Assembly: GCF_018860805.1 (NCBI RefSeq)
Contig: NZ_JAHKQR010000003.1
Span: forward strand, 866,617-930,616
DNA from: Aestuariibacter sp. A3R04
GTDB lineage: Bacteria; Pseudomonadota; Gammaproteobacteria; Enterobacterales; Alteromonadaceae
DNA length: 64,000 nucleotides
Direction: 5' to 3'
Position numbers and translations under genes: made by a program. Below are positions 18,368-30,595 of this stretch, piece after piece (positions within the stretch are counted from its first letter, which is position 1; each line of letters opens with the position of its first letter). The notes beneath the pieces were generated by a model. The model had not been told where the DNA came from, did not search any database, and saw only the letters and a list, made by a program, of their open reading frames with translations.

Positions 18368-18824
18368 AGAGTCAGCCGTTGTTGTAGCGGTGCAAGGTGA
18401 TGAAGTAACGGTGGAAGCTGCAGTTAAAACAACCTGTTCTACCTGCCAGGCGCAATCAGAATGTGGCACAGGTGCTATCTCCAGAGCCATGTCCCCCCGC
18501 ACCCAACGGTTAACCCTTCATTCTCCCGTGCCATGTCACGTAGGGCAGTTAGTCACTATTGGCGTACCTGAAGCCGGCATCATGTCAGCGTCAGCGTGGT
18601 TGTACGTAGTACCGCTAGTGGTTTTACTAACCAGTGCAATTATCTTTGATGCGTTATTGCCTGTTGCAGGTTTCGTAAACGAGCTATGGACGTTAGCCTG
18701 CAGTGCAATCATTACCTTTATCACTTTTGTCGTGATCTCTGGTTTTCTTAAACGGGCGGATACGACCAAATATAAACCCGTCATTCTCACCGCAATCTCC
18801 CATTCTACGGCGCCCGAAAGGTAA
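18360..18824 (+). CDS. rseC: SoxR-reducing / sigma-E regulatory protein RseC
   Basis: 154 aa. The N-terminal cytoplasmic part carries the conserved cysteines of TTCSTCQAQSECGTG, and two membrane helices follow (about residues 76-96 and 103-125). RseC/MucC is the usual last gene of the rpoE operon and has been linked to reduction of SoxR in E. coli. The gene overlaps the rseB stop. Confidence 0.92.
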   Translation: MIKESAVVVAVQGDEVTVEAAVKTTCSTCQAQSECGTGAISRAMSPRTQRLTLHSPVPCHVGQLVTIGVPEAGIMSASAWLYVVPLVVLLTSAIIFDALLPVAGFVNELWTLACSAIITFITFVVISGFLKRADTTKYKPVILTAISHSTAPER

Positions 18825-19004
18825 GTTGACCCGTTTGACTGGTTAATCAGCAGAGAATGTGTGCGGATATTCGCTTTTCGCCGAAGAAATAGGTAAAATC
18901 CGCTCGCTTTGTGATGCCGTATTATTCTGGCATTCGGCATTGTGGTCCAGGGCGACTTCCCTGGTTTTATTGTTTATCTATATCGCAGGACACTTTCCAG
19001 CACT

Positions 19005-20800
<1,796 letters not shown>

Positions 20801-20801
<1 letters not shown>

Positions 20802-21703
20802 TGGCAAATTATTTTTCGATATTATTGGTTATCCTTACATTGGTCACAGGTTTCATCTGGTTGCTGGATTCACTTTTGTGGGCGCCTGCTCGTAAAAGCC
20901 AGGCCAGTGACAGTGCGGCACTCCCTGAAGCTGCTGAGAGCAGTCAGCAGTTGCCTTGGCTGGTAGATACCTCGCAACAAATATTTCCAGTGATCGCCTT
21001 TGTATTGGTATTGCGTTCATTTCTTTATGAACCTTTTCAAATTCCTTCCGGTTCAATGATGCCCACTTTGTTGGTCGGTGATTTTATACTTGTAGAAAAA
21101 TATGCCTATGGCTTAAAAGATCCGGTTTTTCGTACCAAATTTGTGGAAACCGGAGCGCCGGAACGCGGTGATGTAGTGGTGTTCAAATACCCGGAAGACA
21201 CAAATATTGACTATATTAAGCGGGTGGTTGGGTTACCCGGAGATACCGTGGTGTATCAGAATAAGCAGATCTTTATTAAGCCCCACTGTGAATCTGGGGG
21301 CAGTGATTGCCCACAACTAGCACCTGTGACTTTGACGTTTAAGGAACGTGGTGAATTTGTCCAGGATATGGTGCCCCTATTGCGCTACAGTGAGCAACTT
21401 GGAGATGTGGAGCACGATATCTTGCGCAATCCTGGCAGATCTATTCCCAGTAGTGCGTTCTACACACAACCCGGCACGAGAAGCAATGAATGGATAGTGC
21501 CGGAAGGTCAGTATTTTGTGTTGGGCGATAACCGTGAAAACAGTCGCGATAGCCGTTTTTGGGGCTTTGTACCAGATGAGAATCTGGTAGGAAAAGCGGT
21601 TGCTATCTGGATAAGTTTTGAATTCGAAAGAAGTCCGGACAGTTGGTTACCCAGTTGGATTCCCACAGGCGTGCGATTTGATCGAGTAGGTGGCATTCAA
21701 TAA
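20801..21703 (+). CDS. lepB: Signal peptidase I (LepB)
   Basis: 300 aa. N-terminal membrane helices (about residues 3-24 and 61-76) precede the catalytic motif [14 protein letters not shown] with nucleophile Ser85, then [12 protein letters not shown] with general base Lys140, and the family box [17 protein letters not shown] near the C-terminus. It removes signal peptides from Sec and Tat exported proteins. It overlaps lepA and rnc by 1 nt each, giving a coupled lepA-lepB-rnc-era unit. Confidence 0.96.
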
Positions 21704-22392
21704 TGCAGGGTATTGATAAATATGCCCGCTTGAGCAAGCTACTCGGTTATCGGTTTAACGATACTGAGTTGCTGCAACAAGCGCTGACCCATCGCAGTGC
21801 TGCAAAAAAGCATAACGAGCGCCTCGAGTTTTTGGGTGATGCTGTGTTGGGAATGGTTATTGCCGATGCACTCTATACGCGTTTTCCTTCTGTACCAGAA
21901 GGAAAACTCACTCGCATGCGCTCAACCCTGGTTAAGGGGGATACCCTGGCAGAGATGGCGAAAGAAGCGGGAGTGGGCGAGTTGCTGAAACTCGGGCAAG
22001 GTGAACTCAAAAGTGGCGGTCACCGCCGTAGTTCAATATTAGCGGATGCTGTTGAAGCCATTCTAGGTGCCATTTATTTGGATGCAGGCATTGAAACGGT
22101 ACGCCGGGTTATTCTTGCTCTGTGGGCTGGGCGAATTGATAATTTAGACCCCAATGAACATCCAAAGGATAGTAAAACCCGGTTGCAAGAATATCTACAA
22201 TCCCGTCGTGAACCCCTTCCTGTTTATGAAGTGGTGGAGATAAGCGGTAAGGATCACGCTCAGACGTTTCGGGTGAGTTGTTTTGTCTCACAATTGAAAA
22301 AGCCGGTAACGGGAGTGGGAAATAGTCGACGAAAAGCCGAGCAACAAGCTGCTAGAGAAACACTAGAGAGGCTCGAAAATGCAACACAGTGA
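21703..22392 (+). CDS. rnc: Ribonuclease III
   Basis: 229 aa. The RNase III signature [22 protein letters not shown] holds the catalytic acidic residues, and a second acidic cluster is at [16 protein letters not shown]. The dsRNA-binding domain fills the C-terminal third ([20 protein letters not shown] to the [13 protein letters not shown] helix). RNase III processes rRNA precursors and many double-stranded RNAs. Its end overlaps the start of era by 14 nt. Confidence 0.96.
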   Translation: MQGIDKYARLSKLLGYRFNDTELLQQALTHRSAAKKHNERLEFLGDAVLGMVIADALYTRFPSVPEGKLTRMRSTLVKGDTLAEMAKEAGVGELLKLGQGELKSGGHRRSSILADAVEAILGAIYLDAGIETVRRVILALWAGRIDNLDPNEHPKDSKTRLQEYLQSRREPLPVYEVVEISGKDHAQTFRVSCFVSQLKKPVTGVGNSRRKAEQQAARETLERLENATQ

Positions 22393-23290
22393 TGAGACCA
22401 TTACACATTGTGGCCTGGTAGCCATTGTAGGCCGGCCGAATGTGGGTAAATCCACATTGCTCAATCGTTTGCTCGGGCAAAAGGTCAGTATTACTTCCCG
22501 TAAACCACAAACAACGCGCCATCGTATTTTGGGGATCGACACTGAAGATAACGTTCAAGCCGTGTTTGTTGATACGCCTGGGCTTCATCAGGACGAAAAG
22601 CGTGCGATAAATCGTTATATGAATCGGGCCGCTTCCAGTTCTTTAGCTGAAGTGGGCCTCGTATTGTTTGTCGTTGAAGGTACTCGTTGGACAGATGAAG
22701 ACACAATGGTACTTGAAAAGGTCAAGCAAAGCCGGCTACCCAGTTTTCTGGTAATAAATAAAGTCGATAAAGTAGAGGATAAGTCTGCGTTGATGGCGCA
22801 GATACAAAATCTGTCTGCGTTACACCACTTTGAACATATTTTCCCCGTGAGCGCGAAAAACGGTAAACAGGTTGACGCCCTTAGAGAGACTGTTCGGAAA
22901 ACTTTGCCAGAAAGCGAATTCTACTTTCCTGAAGACTACATTACTGATCGTTCGAGCCGCTTTATGGCTGCTGAAATTATCAGGGAAAAGCTTATGCGTT
23001 TTACCGGGGATGAACTGCCTTATTCTACTACGGTAGAAATTGAGCAGTTCAAGCTGATGGAAAATGGCGTGTACAGAATTAACGGTTTAATCCTAGTAGA
23101 ACGGGAAAGCCAAAAGCGGATGATTATCGGCAAGGCCGGCACGCACATTAAAACTATTGGTGAACAGGCGCGAAAAGATATGGAAAACCTGTTCGACAAT
23201 AAGGTATTTCTCGAACTTTGGGTAAAAGTAAAACAGGGATGGGCGGACGACGACCGCGCGCTGCGATCATTGGGCTATAACGACGATTAA
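22379..23290 (+). CDS. era: GTPase Era
   Basis: 303 aa. GTPase motifs are [12 protein letters not shown] (G1), DTPGLH (G3) and NKVDKV (G4). A C-terminal KH domain follows ([22 protein letters not shown]). Era binds the 3' end of 16S rRNA and helps 30S assembly. The start lies in the end of rnc with a good GAGAGG site. It is followed by pdxH rather than recO-pdxJ, unlike the usual enterobacterial order. Confidence 0.96.
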   Translation: MQHSDETITHCGLVAIVGRPNVGKSTLLNRLLGQKVSITSRKPQTTRHRILGIDTEDNVQAVFVDTPGLHQDEKRAINRYMNRAASSSLAEVGLVLFVVEGTRWTDEDTMVLEKVKQSRLPSFLVINKVDKVEDKSALMAQIQNLSALHHFEHIFPVSAKNGKQVDALRETVRKTLPESEFYFPEDYITDRSSRFMAAEIIREKLMRFTGDELPYSTTVEIEQFKLMENGVYRINGLILVERESQKRMIIGKAGTHIKTIGEQARKDMENLFDNKVFLELWVKVKQGWADDDRALRSLGYNDD

Positions 23291-23318
23291 TCTCATTGGG
23301 CAAGATTAGGGAGAAGGT

Positions 23319-23957
23319 ATGTCTCTTTCAGATATGCGAAGACAATACTCCATGGGAAAACTGTCAGAAACATCACTGACTGATAACCCGATAGCAATGT
23401 TCAAAACCTGGCTTCAAGATGCCATTGAGGCAAACATACCCGATCCCACAGCCATGACCGTTGCCACCGTAGACGAACAAGGCCAGCCGTCACAGCGCAT
23501 TGTTCTGCTAAAAGACGTCAGCGACAAAGGCTTTTTATTTTATACGAATTTAGGTAGCCGAAAGGCAAAAGAACTCGCAGGCAATCACCGTATTTCTCTT
23601 CATTTTCCATGGTTTTTTATGGAACGACAGGTGAGAGTGTGTGGCATAGCTGAAAAACTTAGTGCGGCAGAAAATGCCAAGTACTTTTTTTCCCGTCCTA
23701 AAGATAGTCAGTTAGCAGCATTCGCGTCTAGGCAAAGTCAGCCTATTGCAACCCGGGAATTGCTGATGACCCAATTTCATCAACTCAAAGCAAAGTTCGC
23801 CAACAAAGAATTACCCGTTCCTGATTTCTGGGGAGGCTATCGCGTGGTTCCTCATCAGATTGAATTTTGGCAGGGTGGTGAAGACAGGCTTCACGATCGG
23901 TTTGAGTTTAATCTCGATACCGATGGTAACTGGTCTTCCCAGCGGCTCATGCCATAA
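23319..23957 (+). CDS. pdxH: Pyridoxine/pyridoxamine 5'-phosphate oxidase PdxH
   Basis: 212 aa, normal for the family. The FMN-binding segment [28 protein letters not shown] and the C-terminal [24 protein letters not shown] block with RLMP end are standard PdxH. It oxidises PNP or PMP to pyridoxal 5'-phosphate using FMN. A strong AGGGAGAAGG site precedes the ATG. It lies 28 nt after era and may be co-transcribed. Confidence 0.95.
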   Translation: MSLSDMRRQYSMGKLSETSLTDNPIAMFKTWLQDAIEANIPDPTAMTVATVDEQGQPSQRIVLLKDVSDKGFLFYTNLGSRKAKELAGNHRISLHFPWFFMERQVRVCGIAEKLSAAENAKYFFSRPKDSQLAAFASRQSQPIATRELLMTQFHQLKAKFANKELPVPDFWGGYRVVPHQIEFWQGGEDRLHDRFEFNLDTDGNWSSQRLMP

Positions 23958-23966
23958 GTAATTCCC

Positions 23967-24737
23967 GTGATTGACAGCCATTGTCACCTCGACTTACCCG
24001 CTTTCCGCGATGACTTAGACGCTGTAGTTAAAAAGGCGCGGGAGCTAGGCGTAAAGGGGTTTCTTGTTCCTGGAACCACTGCACAAGGGTGGCAAAGACA
24101 ACTGGCCATCCAGGCTCAGTATCGGGAGGTATTTTTGGCTTTCGGTTGGCATCCGTGGTTTCTCCCAGGATCTATATCTTCAGGCTTAAAGACGTTGGCG
24201 GAGGTCGTTTCTAAACACCGGGAGCACATTGTCGCCATAGGGGAAATTGGGCTGGATGCCACGGTTGACATTCCTATGCAGATCCAGGAAAACTGGCTGT
24301 TAGAACAGTTGAACCTTGCGCAGGCGTACAAACTGCCAGTCATCCTTCATCAGTTGAAAACGCATCACAGGTTGCCTGCATTAATTAAACAAAGTGGCTT
24401 TTCTTACGGCGGTGTAATTCACGCGTACTCGGGTAACACTCTTATGGCCACAAAGTATATTGAGCTGGGCTTTAAATTGGGTATCGGAGGCACCATTACC
24501 TACCCGAGAGGAGGTAAAACCCGTGAAGCTTTGCGTTCAATAGGGTTGGCGTCGCTGTTGCTCGAAACCGATGCTCCTGATATGCCCATGTGTGGTTTCC
24601 AGGGAGAGCGAAATGAACCTGCCAGGTTGGGGCAGATAGTAAAGGTGATGAGCGATTTATTTGACGTAGGTGAACGTGAAATTATTGATAAGACTACGGA
24701 CAATTTCTATCAATTATTTGGCCGTCTCCCTGCATAA
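23967..24737 (+). CDS. TatD-family metal-dependent hydrolase (YjjV-like)
   Basis: 256 aa, starting at GTG 23967 nine nt after the pdxH stop. The metal-binding motif IDSHCHLDLPAF begins the protein, followed by GEIGLDA, PVILHQLK and ETDAPDMP, all TatD amidohydrolase motifs. Family members act as metal-dependent DNases. YjjV and TatD cannot be separated with certainty from sequence alone, though the short length and the neighbourhood suit YjjV. Its 3' end overlaps the convergent ytjB-like gene by 28 nt. Confidence 0.88.
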   Translation: MIDSHCHLDLPAFRDDLDAVVKKARELGVKGFLVPGTTAQGWQRQLAIQAQYREVFLAFGWHPWFLPGSISSGLKTLAEVVSKHREHIVAIGEIGLDATVDIPMQIQENWLLEQLNLAQAYKLPVILHQLKTHHRLPALIKQSGFSYGGVIHAYSGNTLMATKYIELGFKLGIGGTITYPRGGKTREALRSIGLASLLLETDAPDMPMCGFQGERNEPARLGQIVKVMSDLFDVGEREIIDKTTDNFYQLFGRLPA

Positions 24738-25363
24738 ACTGCCTCTTTAAGTGCACGTTTTACGTAAGGCCAGGAAGGGCGATAGCGAATAATTGCCAGC
24801 TCACCGAACCCACCACTAATTATACTGAGCAAAACAACCAATAATATCAACCTCATATGAATTGTGAGCAGCGGGTGAAGCTGTGCAAGTCTGGTTTGTA
24901 CATCGATATTCAGTTGCAACATCCCCAAGGTGTTCCCGTTTTGTGTGGTGATAGGAGTCATGAGTGTTTGAGCCGGCGCGACATGTTGATTCAGGTAACT
25001 GACACTGTTCCACGAAGCCACTGATGAGTATACCTTTTGCCCGTCAACACGATAAACGATGACACTTAATACGTTATCTGTCTTCGCGATGGTGTCTGCC
25101 ATTCTCTCAATTTCTTTGGTGTTGTTTTGTGCCATTGGAATACTGAGAAACCGGGCAGATTGCTGTGCCAAACTTATTGCGGGCTCTGCAACATAAAGGG
25201 ATGGCAAGGCGTGGTTAACCGACCACATACGCCAGACGAGGATGCTTGCGCCGAAGAAAATACCTACGGCAATCGCCAGTTGGCAAGGTTTATGGTGGAT
25301 CCATGCAAACCAATGCCTGCGCGGCTTTGGTGGCATATCCCAAGAAGAGGGTTTGTGTTGCAT
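24710..25363 (-). CDS. ytjB: AhpA/YtjB (SMP) family membrane protein
   Basis: 217 aa from ATG 25363; a GTG at 25381 would add six residues. A membrane helix near the N-terminus (CQLAIAVGIFFGASILVW), a periplasmic region of about 130 residues (TDNVLSVIVYRVDGQKVYSSV) and a second helix near the C-terminus (MRLILLVVLLSIISGGFG) fit the YtjB/SMP family. The gene is divergent from serB, as in many Enterobacterales and Vibrionaceae. The role is poorly defined. Confidence 0.8.
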   Translation of the reverse strand: MQHKPSSWDMPPKPRRHWFAWIHHKPCQLAIAVGIFFGASILVWRMWSVNHALPSLYVAEPAISLAQQSARFLSIPMAQNNTKEIERMADTIAKTDNVLSVIVYRVDGQKVYSSVASWNSVSYLNQHVAPAQTLMTPITTQNGNTLGMLQLNIDVQTRLAQLHPLLTIHMRLILLVVLLSIISGGFGELAIIRYRPSWPYVKRALKEAVYAGRRPNN

Positions 25364-25504
25364 GTTTTGACTACCAACCACGAGAAAAAACGAAGAACAG
25401 AAACTTTATCACACAATACGCGAGGGCATAAATAACGCAAACACCGTTTGCCATTACTGTTCAATTCGTTAGGATATTGCTACTTTTAGTTTAAAGGTCA
25501 TATT

Positions 25505-26515
25505 GTGTTAGACATTACCGTATCTTCAGAGTACAGCTATGCTGTTTTAGATCGTATTTTAGAAAAATATCCTAGTGGTGTGTGTTATGAAAACGGACGG
25601 TGGCGCGCCACAGAAGCTAGCGGATCAGAATACACCGGCTGGGAGCTAACCATCAGTGCTCCAGCATTGTCGTTGTATCAGCTGGAAAAGATTTTTACCG
25701 CATTGCAGCCGTCGCTGGAAATTATTTGTGTTCAACGTCACTCACTACATGGTGTATTCCATGAAGGAGTAGTGTGTTGTGCCGTGCAGCTAAACTGTGA
25801 CGCCAATCTCAACGACACGTTAGAAACCCTGGCACAACGATATCGCGTAGACATTGCACTTCAAAAGGATAAACCGTCGTTGTCAGCGGGCGGATTACTC
25901 GTAATGGATATGGACAGTACCGTTATTCAGATTGAGTGTATTGATGAAATAGCCAAATTGGCCGGGTTGGGTGACAAGGTCGCACAGGTCACGGCAAAGG
26001 CAATGCGCGGTGAGCTAGATTTTAATGAAAGCCTGCTTTCTCGGGTAGCCTGTCTCGCCGGTGTGCCGGTTGCGCAAATGCAGCAAATACGCGATGGCAT
26101 TCCACTGATGCCCGGCCTGGTTAGCCTGATTACGATACTGAAAAAATACGGCTGGAAAATTGCTATCGCCTCAGGCGGTTTTACGTATTTCGCTGACCAC
26201 TTGAAAGAACGCTTAGGGTTAGATGAGGCTTTTTCAAATACGCTGGAAGTGGATAATGGCCTGCTAACCGGCCGAGTGGTTGGCGATATTGTGAATGCAC
26301 AGGCAAAGGCAGATATTGTAGGAGCACTGGCTCAAAAATGGGTAATCCCGATGTCGCAAACTGTGGCGATGGGCGATGGTGCAAACGACTTGCTTATGAT
26401 GGGCAAAGCGGCGCTCGGTGTGGCTTGTCATGCAAAACCTTTGGTGAGAAAGAAAGCGGATACCGCCGTGCGCTTTGGGGGCCTGCATACGATGTTATAT
26501 TTACTTGCTCGGTAA
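25505..26515 (+). CDS. serB: Phosphoserine phosphatase SerB
   Basis: 336 aa, starting at GTG 25505. An N-terminal regulatory region of about 125 residues is followed by the HAD domain with the nucleophile motif VMDMDSTVIQIECIDEIAK (Asp135 and Asp137), the SGGF motif and AMGDGANDLLMM. It removes phosphate from L-phosphoserine, the last step of serine synthesis. It is divergent from ytjB, with about 140 bp between them that should hold both promoters. Confidence 0.95.
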   Translation: MLDITVSSEYSYAVLDRILEKYPSGVCYENGRWRATEASGSEYTGWELTISAPALSLYQLEKIFTALQPSLEIICVQRHSLHGVFHEGVVCCAVQLNCDANLNDTLETLAQRYRVDIALQKDKPSLSAGGLLVMDMDSTVIQIECIDEIAKLAGLGDKVAQVTAKAMRGELDFNESLLSRVACLAGVPVAQMQQIRDGIPLMPGLVSLITILKKYGWKIAIASGGFTYFADHLKERLGLDEAFSNTLEVDNGLLTGRVVGDIVNAQAKADIVGALAQKWVIPMSQTVAMGDGANDLLMMGKAALGVACHAKPLVRKKADTAVRFGGLHTMLYLLAR

Positions 26516-26542
26516 CATTACCAGCATTATCTGCGCCTGGTG

Positions 26543-29071
26543 TTATTTGTCTAACAGTTGTTGCACTTGAGAAGCCGCCTGGCTAACCGATTGAGGCTGG
26601 CGGTTTTTCTCAATTACACTTCCATCGTATCCAAACCGCATTAGTACTTCACTGGTCATGTCAATTAAGTGTACCGACGTAGCAATACTCCAGATTTTCT
26701 CTTCCAATTCCCGCGCTTTGTGCAGCGCATACGTACTTACGTAGTTAAGTTCTGCCTGTAACATATCCATGTCGGGCTTACCGGTGGTAGTGAGTAGTAC
26801 CTGAACAGCAATAAAGTGTCCTCTGGACAATGCATCGTTGATAAAACTTTTCCGGCTCTCGTCGTTGTTGAAACGGTTGTCTAAGTGGGGAAGAACAGCC
26901 AACCTGCTGCCTTGCTTACTGCTGTCATAGGCGATATAAAGTTCTTGCCTTATGGGCATGTTTTCCACGCGCATGGTTTTTATGCCTTGCTGAATAAGTG
27001 GTGTCTCAAGGTTTCTGTCTCTGAACAGAAATTCAACATTGACGAAACCATTATCAGTGTAGTGACTTGCTACGCGGTTTAATAGTGTATCCCGGTCGCC
27101 GATAACCGCCATCTCAGGGTGGTATTTGACTCCCGATTTGGCCAGTAAAAAAGCGAAATTTGGAGTATTTCTTGCGTTGATACAGCGCAAGGCGTGGCCG
27201 ATCCCCGGCACGTCTTCTTCTTCCGGATAGGTCTTAAGGGACTGCTTGTTTTGTTTAATCAAGTGGTCAAAAAAGTTTTTGGCTAATTTTCCGGCTTCGC
27301 CCTCTGCTGCGCGCAAATGTAAAATATTTCTTTCGTCGTTATAATGAATCACTTCGTAAATAAGCCCAGTAACCACGTACTTATCGGTCATTTCCTGAAG
27401 CTTTGGAAATGAAATCTTGACTAGCGATCCGGTTTCGCCTAAAAACTCTCCGGCGATCTCTAATCGCAGCCCGGAAACTGATATGTCCTCGCTGATCCCA
27501 GCAACGGGTAACTCGTCATTGTAATTAGTGAGGGTTATAGGCGATCGCAATAGATACCGGGTTTCCATGCGTTGTTCCTGGAAGCGATACCGATATGGTT
27601 TTATGTTTGCTGGTGGCTTATTTCTTGGGTGAGCAAATACTCTCAAATGGGTGAGGTTGTTGCGATTAAATTTATACCGAGCGTATTGCCGTTGGCCGCT
27701 TTCAGACGTAACGTCAGTAATGTGCACGATATAACGCAGGCTTTTGAGTTTTCCCATGAGGCGGGCAGAAGGTGGTTGATTGAGCTTTTTCGCTTTACTA
27801 CTTGCGTCACTGGGAATAGATAACGGCGTATATGCTTGATCCGGTGACATTGCGCTCATGGTTAGTTTGAATACTCGCCAACTCACTTTTCGTGAGCCAA
27901 AACCCAAATACACATTCTTCAGGACTTCTTTGTGATTCAATTCCTGAGCTGATGCAGAATAAAAATATACGGCACCATTTTGAATGTGTGTAAACGAATA
28001 AACATACATTTCTGGAAACCGCTGCATATTGGCTCTTAGCCATTGCAGGCGGGCGGGCTTGAGTAAGTACCCGAGGGTGATTTGCGCGGTTTCATCTTGC
28101 CAGTATGCCAAGGTTTCTGAGTTTACACTGTTGATCATGGCGTAGCAGGGAACCAAGGTATCCTTGGTTTCACTGAGAAAAACGGGCAGGGAAGCGCTGC
28201 AGGGAGATACATACAGTTCGGCCGTTTTGTTGATGATGGCATCAATCGTGTTAGCCAGGTTGACTTTGTAGCGACGCTTGTTACCGTGAATAAATTTTTG
28301 TAGAAATTTGTCAAAGGACGGTGAGGGAATTTGATTTTCTCGTTTGAGGATCAAATATTGATGACCTTTTTCAAATTTACTGGTAATAACTGAGTATGCG
28401 ATGCCATTGCGCTTGTCCATGGCAAACTCATCTTCCAGGCCTCGAAAATAAACGTAGAGACGCTGATCTCGGGAAAACTGGAATTCTTTGGCTATTTTAA
28501 GGCGTAGACCTTCCATGGAAATATCCACGCTGCTCGCCTGATAACTATCGTGGTTTTCGTCCTGCACCTCGACAGCAATAGCGAAATTCATTCGCTCATG
28601 ACTGCGGTGCGCGTACGACAACAGATTGACCGCAGGGATGGTATATTGATCGAGGGAGACAGTCTTACCAGTGTCGCTTGCCGCTCTTTGTTCGTCGGCC
28701 CCTTTTTTCTCTGCTATGTTTCGCATGACGCGGAAATTATTTTCCGTTGACATAACAGCTTCATAAACACCAAAACAATAATGGCCGAATATTTTTATCT
28801 GCTTTTTAAACTCAGTAATGGCGATATCGTCGAGGTAGTGCTTTCTGCTGTTATATTCGAATAGCTGACATTCTCCATCGACCTGACCGCGCAAATCTAT
28901 AGAGCGCATACAAGGCTTAGCCATGCGTTTAAGTTCCATTTTAATTAGGAAGCGCTTTTCAGGTGGAACGTCCTGTGTGAGCTGAAGTAATACCTGGCTG
29001 AACTGTGGAGAGCTAATTGCAGGTTTTAATTGTTCTATTATTTCAGCGTATTGCTGTAGTTCTTTATCCAT
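26543..29071 (-). CDS. Large protein with two PilZ (c-di-GMP binding) domains
   Basis: 842 aa. Two complete PilZ signatures are visible: RSHER at 156-160 with DISMEG at 183-188, and RMETR at 501-505 with DISVSG at 529-534. Each pair is the RxxxR and (D/N)xSxxG motif set that binds cyclic di-GMP. The N-terminal 140 residues and the C-terminal 280 residues have no motif I can name, and no membrane segment is evident, so it should be cytoplasmic. It lies between serB and radA. Its target (motility, pili or exopolysaccharide) is not shown. The intact motifs make binding of two ligand sets plausible. Confidence 0.85.
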   Translation of the reverse strand: MDKELQQYAEIIEQLKPAISSPQFSQVLLQLTQDVPPEKRFLIKMELKRMAKPCMRSIDLRGQVDGECQLFEYNSRKHYLDDIAITEFKKQIKIFGHYCFGVYEAVMSTENNFRVMRNIAEKKGADEQRAASDTGKTVSLDQYTIPAVNLLSYAHRSHERMNFAIAVEVQDENHDSYQASSVDISMEGLRLKIAKEFQFSRDQRLYVYFRGLEDEFAMDKRNGIAYSVITSKFEKGHQYLILKRENQIPSPSFDKFLQKFIHGNKRRYKVNLANTIDAIINKTAELYVSPCSASLPVFLSETKDTLVPCYAMINSVNSETLAYWQDETAQITLGYLLKPARLQWLRANMQRFPEMYVYSFTHIQNGAVYFYSASAQELNHKEVLKNVYLGFGSRKVSWRVFKLTMSAMSPDQAYTPLSIPSDASSKAKKLNQPPSARLMGKLKSLRYIVHITDVTSESGQRQYARYKFNRNNLTHLRVFAHPRNKPPANIKPYRYRFQEQRMETRYLLRSPITLTNYNDELPVAGISEDISVSGLRLEIAGEFLGETGSLVKISFPKLQEMTDKYVVTGLIYEVIHYNDERNILHLRAAEGEAGKLAKNFFDHLIKQNKQSLKTYPEEEDVPGIGHALRCINARNTPNFAFLLAKSGVKYHPEMAVIGDRDTLLNRVASHYTDNGFVNVEFLFRDRNLETPLIQQGIKTMRVENMPIRQELYIAYDSSKQGSRLAVLPHLDNRFNNDESRKSFINDALSRGHFIAVQVLLTTTGKPDMDMLQAELNYVSTYALHKARELEEKIWSIATSVHLIDMTSEVLMRFGYDGSVIEKNRQPQSVSQAASQVQQLLDK

Positions 29072-29230
29072 TGCAACCAGTTTTGTTGATCGGCATTACA
29101 CTTGTGTTATCGGCAAGCATTTCAGAGTCTGCAATAAAATGCAAAAGTATATCTCGATTGCATTGCCAATATGCAGTAATTCGAATTTACGTGTAGAATA
29201 CTCTGAAAAATCCCCTGTGAAAATAGTTAT

Positions 29231-30595
29231 ATGGCAAAACGCAAGACAGCTTATGTGTGTTCCGATTGTGGGGCAGAGTTTCCTCGCTGGCAGGGACAGT
29301 GCAGTGAATGTAAATCCTGGAACACCATTTCAGAGTTTGTCATATCCAGTGCGCGCACAGCGAAGTCTGCTCATACGGGATATGCTGGTCAGACAAACGC
29401 GAAAATCGAAACCCTAAATGCAATTGATTTAGAAGCTTTGCCCCGCTTTAGTTCAGGCTTTAGAGAACTCGACAGAGTACTGGGCGGAGGTATTGTTCCC
29501 GGTGCTGCTATGTTAATCGGCGGCTCGCCTGGCGCAGGTAAGAGTACCCTTTTACTCCAGGTAATGTGCAAGTTGGCGCAAAGTCGGGACGCCTTGTACG
29601 TAACCGGGGAAGAATCTTTACAACAGGTGGCAATGCGGGCCAAACGACTCGGGTTACCCGATGACAAGCTCATGATGCTGGCAGAAACAAACGTCGAAAC
29701 AATTTGTGAATTGGCCTTGACCCGACAACCTAAATTGATGGTTATCGACTCCATTCAAGTAATGAACGTTGCAGACGTACAATCAGCGCCCGGCAGCGTA
29801 TCACAAGTGCGGGAAAGCGCAGCGTATTTAACTCGATTCGCTAAGCAACACCATATCGCTATGTTTATTGTCGGTCACGTAACCAAAGACGGCAATCTCG
29901 CTGGCCCTAAAGTACTCGAACACTGTATCGATTCCTCCATGATGTTGGAAGGAGAGAGCGACGGTCGCTTTCGCACGCTGCGCAGCCATAAAAATCGCTT
30001 CGGTGCAGTGAATGAGTTAGGGGTCTTCGGCATGACCGAGAAGGGCCTCAAAGAAGTAAGTAATCCGTCTGCAATTTTTCTCAGCAGGGGAGAAAATCAA
30101 TCGCCGGGTTCCAGCGTGATGGTAGTTTGGGAAGGGACGCGTCCCTTGTTGGTGGAAATTCAGGCGCTGGTGGATTATTCCCAAATGGCAAACCCCAGAC
30201 GCATTGCTGTAGGTCTAGAACAAAACCGGCTAGCCATGCTCTTGGCAGTATTACACCGCCATGGTAATTTACAGATGAATGATCAGGACGTTTTTGTGAA
30301 TGTCGTTGGTGGCGTTAAAGTCAATGAAACGGGTGCTGACCTGGCATTACTGATGGCTATGGTGAGTAGTTTTAAAAACATCCCTTTGCCCAAAGAGCTT
30401 ATTGTCTTTGGTGAGGTGGGATTAGCGGGGGAAATTCGTCCTGTGCCCAATGGTACGGAGCGCATCACAGAAGCAGCGAAACACGGCTTTAAACGGGCCA
30501 TTGTCCCAAAAGCTAATGCCCCCAAACAGCCGATAGCTGGCTTAGACGTTGTGCCGGTTTCTCACTTGTCGGAAGCCTTGGATGCTTTACCATAA
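29231..30595 (+). CDS. radA: DNA recombination protein RadA (Sms)
   Basis: 454 aa. It has an N-terminal zinc finger (Cys10, Cys13, Cys24, Cys27), a Walker A GSPGAGKST at about 98-106, the RadA-specific KNRFG motif in SHKNRFGAVNELG, and a Lon-like C-terminal domain (LALLMAMVSSFKNIPLP, VFGEVGLAGEIRPV). RadA helps branch migration and processing of recombination intermediates. Its 3' end overlaps the convergent small PilZ gene by 34 nt. Confidence 0.96.
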   Translation: MAKRKTAYVCSDCGAEFPRWQGQCSECKSWNTISEFVISSARTAKSAHTGYAGQTNAKIETLNAIDLEALPRFSSGFRELDRVLGGGIVPGAAMLIGGSPGAGKSTLLLQVMCKLAQSRDALYVTGEESLQQVAMRAKRLGLPDDKLMMLAETNVETICELALTRQPKLMVIDSIQVMNVADVQSAPGSVSQVRESAAYLTRFAKQHHIAMFIVGHVTKDGNLAGPKVLEHCIDSSMMLEGESDGRFRTLRSHKNRFGAVNELGVFGMTEKGLKEVSNPSAIFLSRGENQSPGSSVMVVWEGTRPLLVEIQALVDYSQMANPRRIAVGLEQNRLAMLLAVLHRHGNLQMNDQDVFVNVVGGVKVNETGADLALLMAMVSSFKNIPLPKELIVFGEVGLAGEIRPVPNGTERITEAAKHGFKRAIVPKANAPKQPIAGLDVVPVSHLSEALDALP

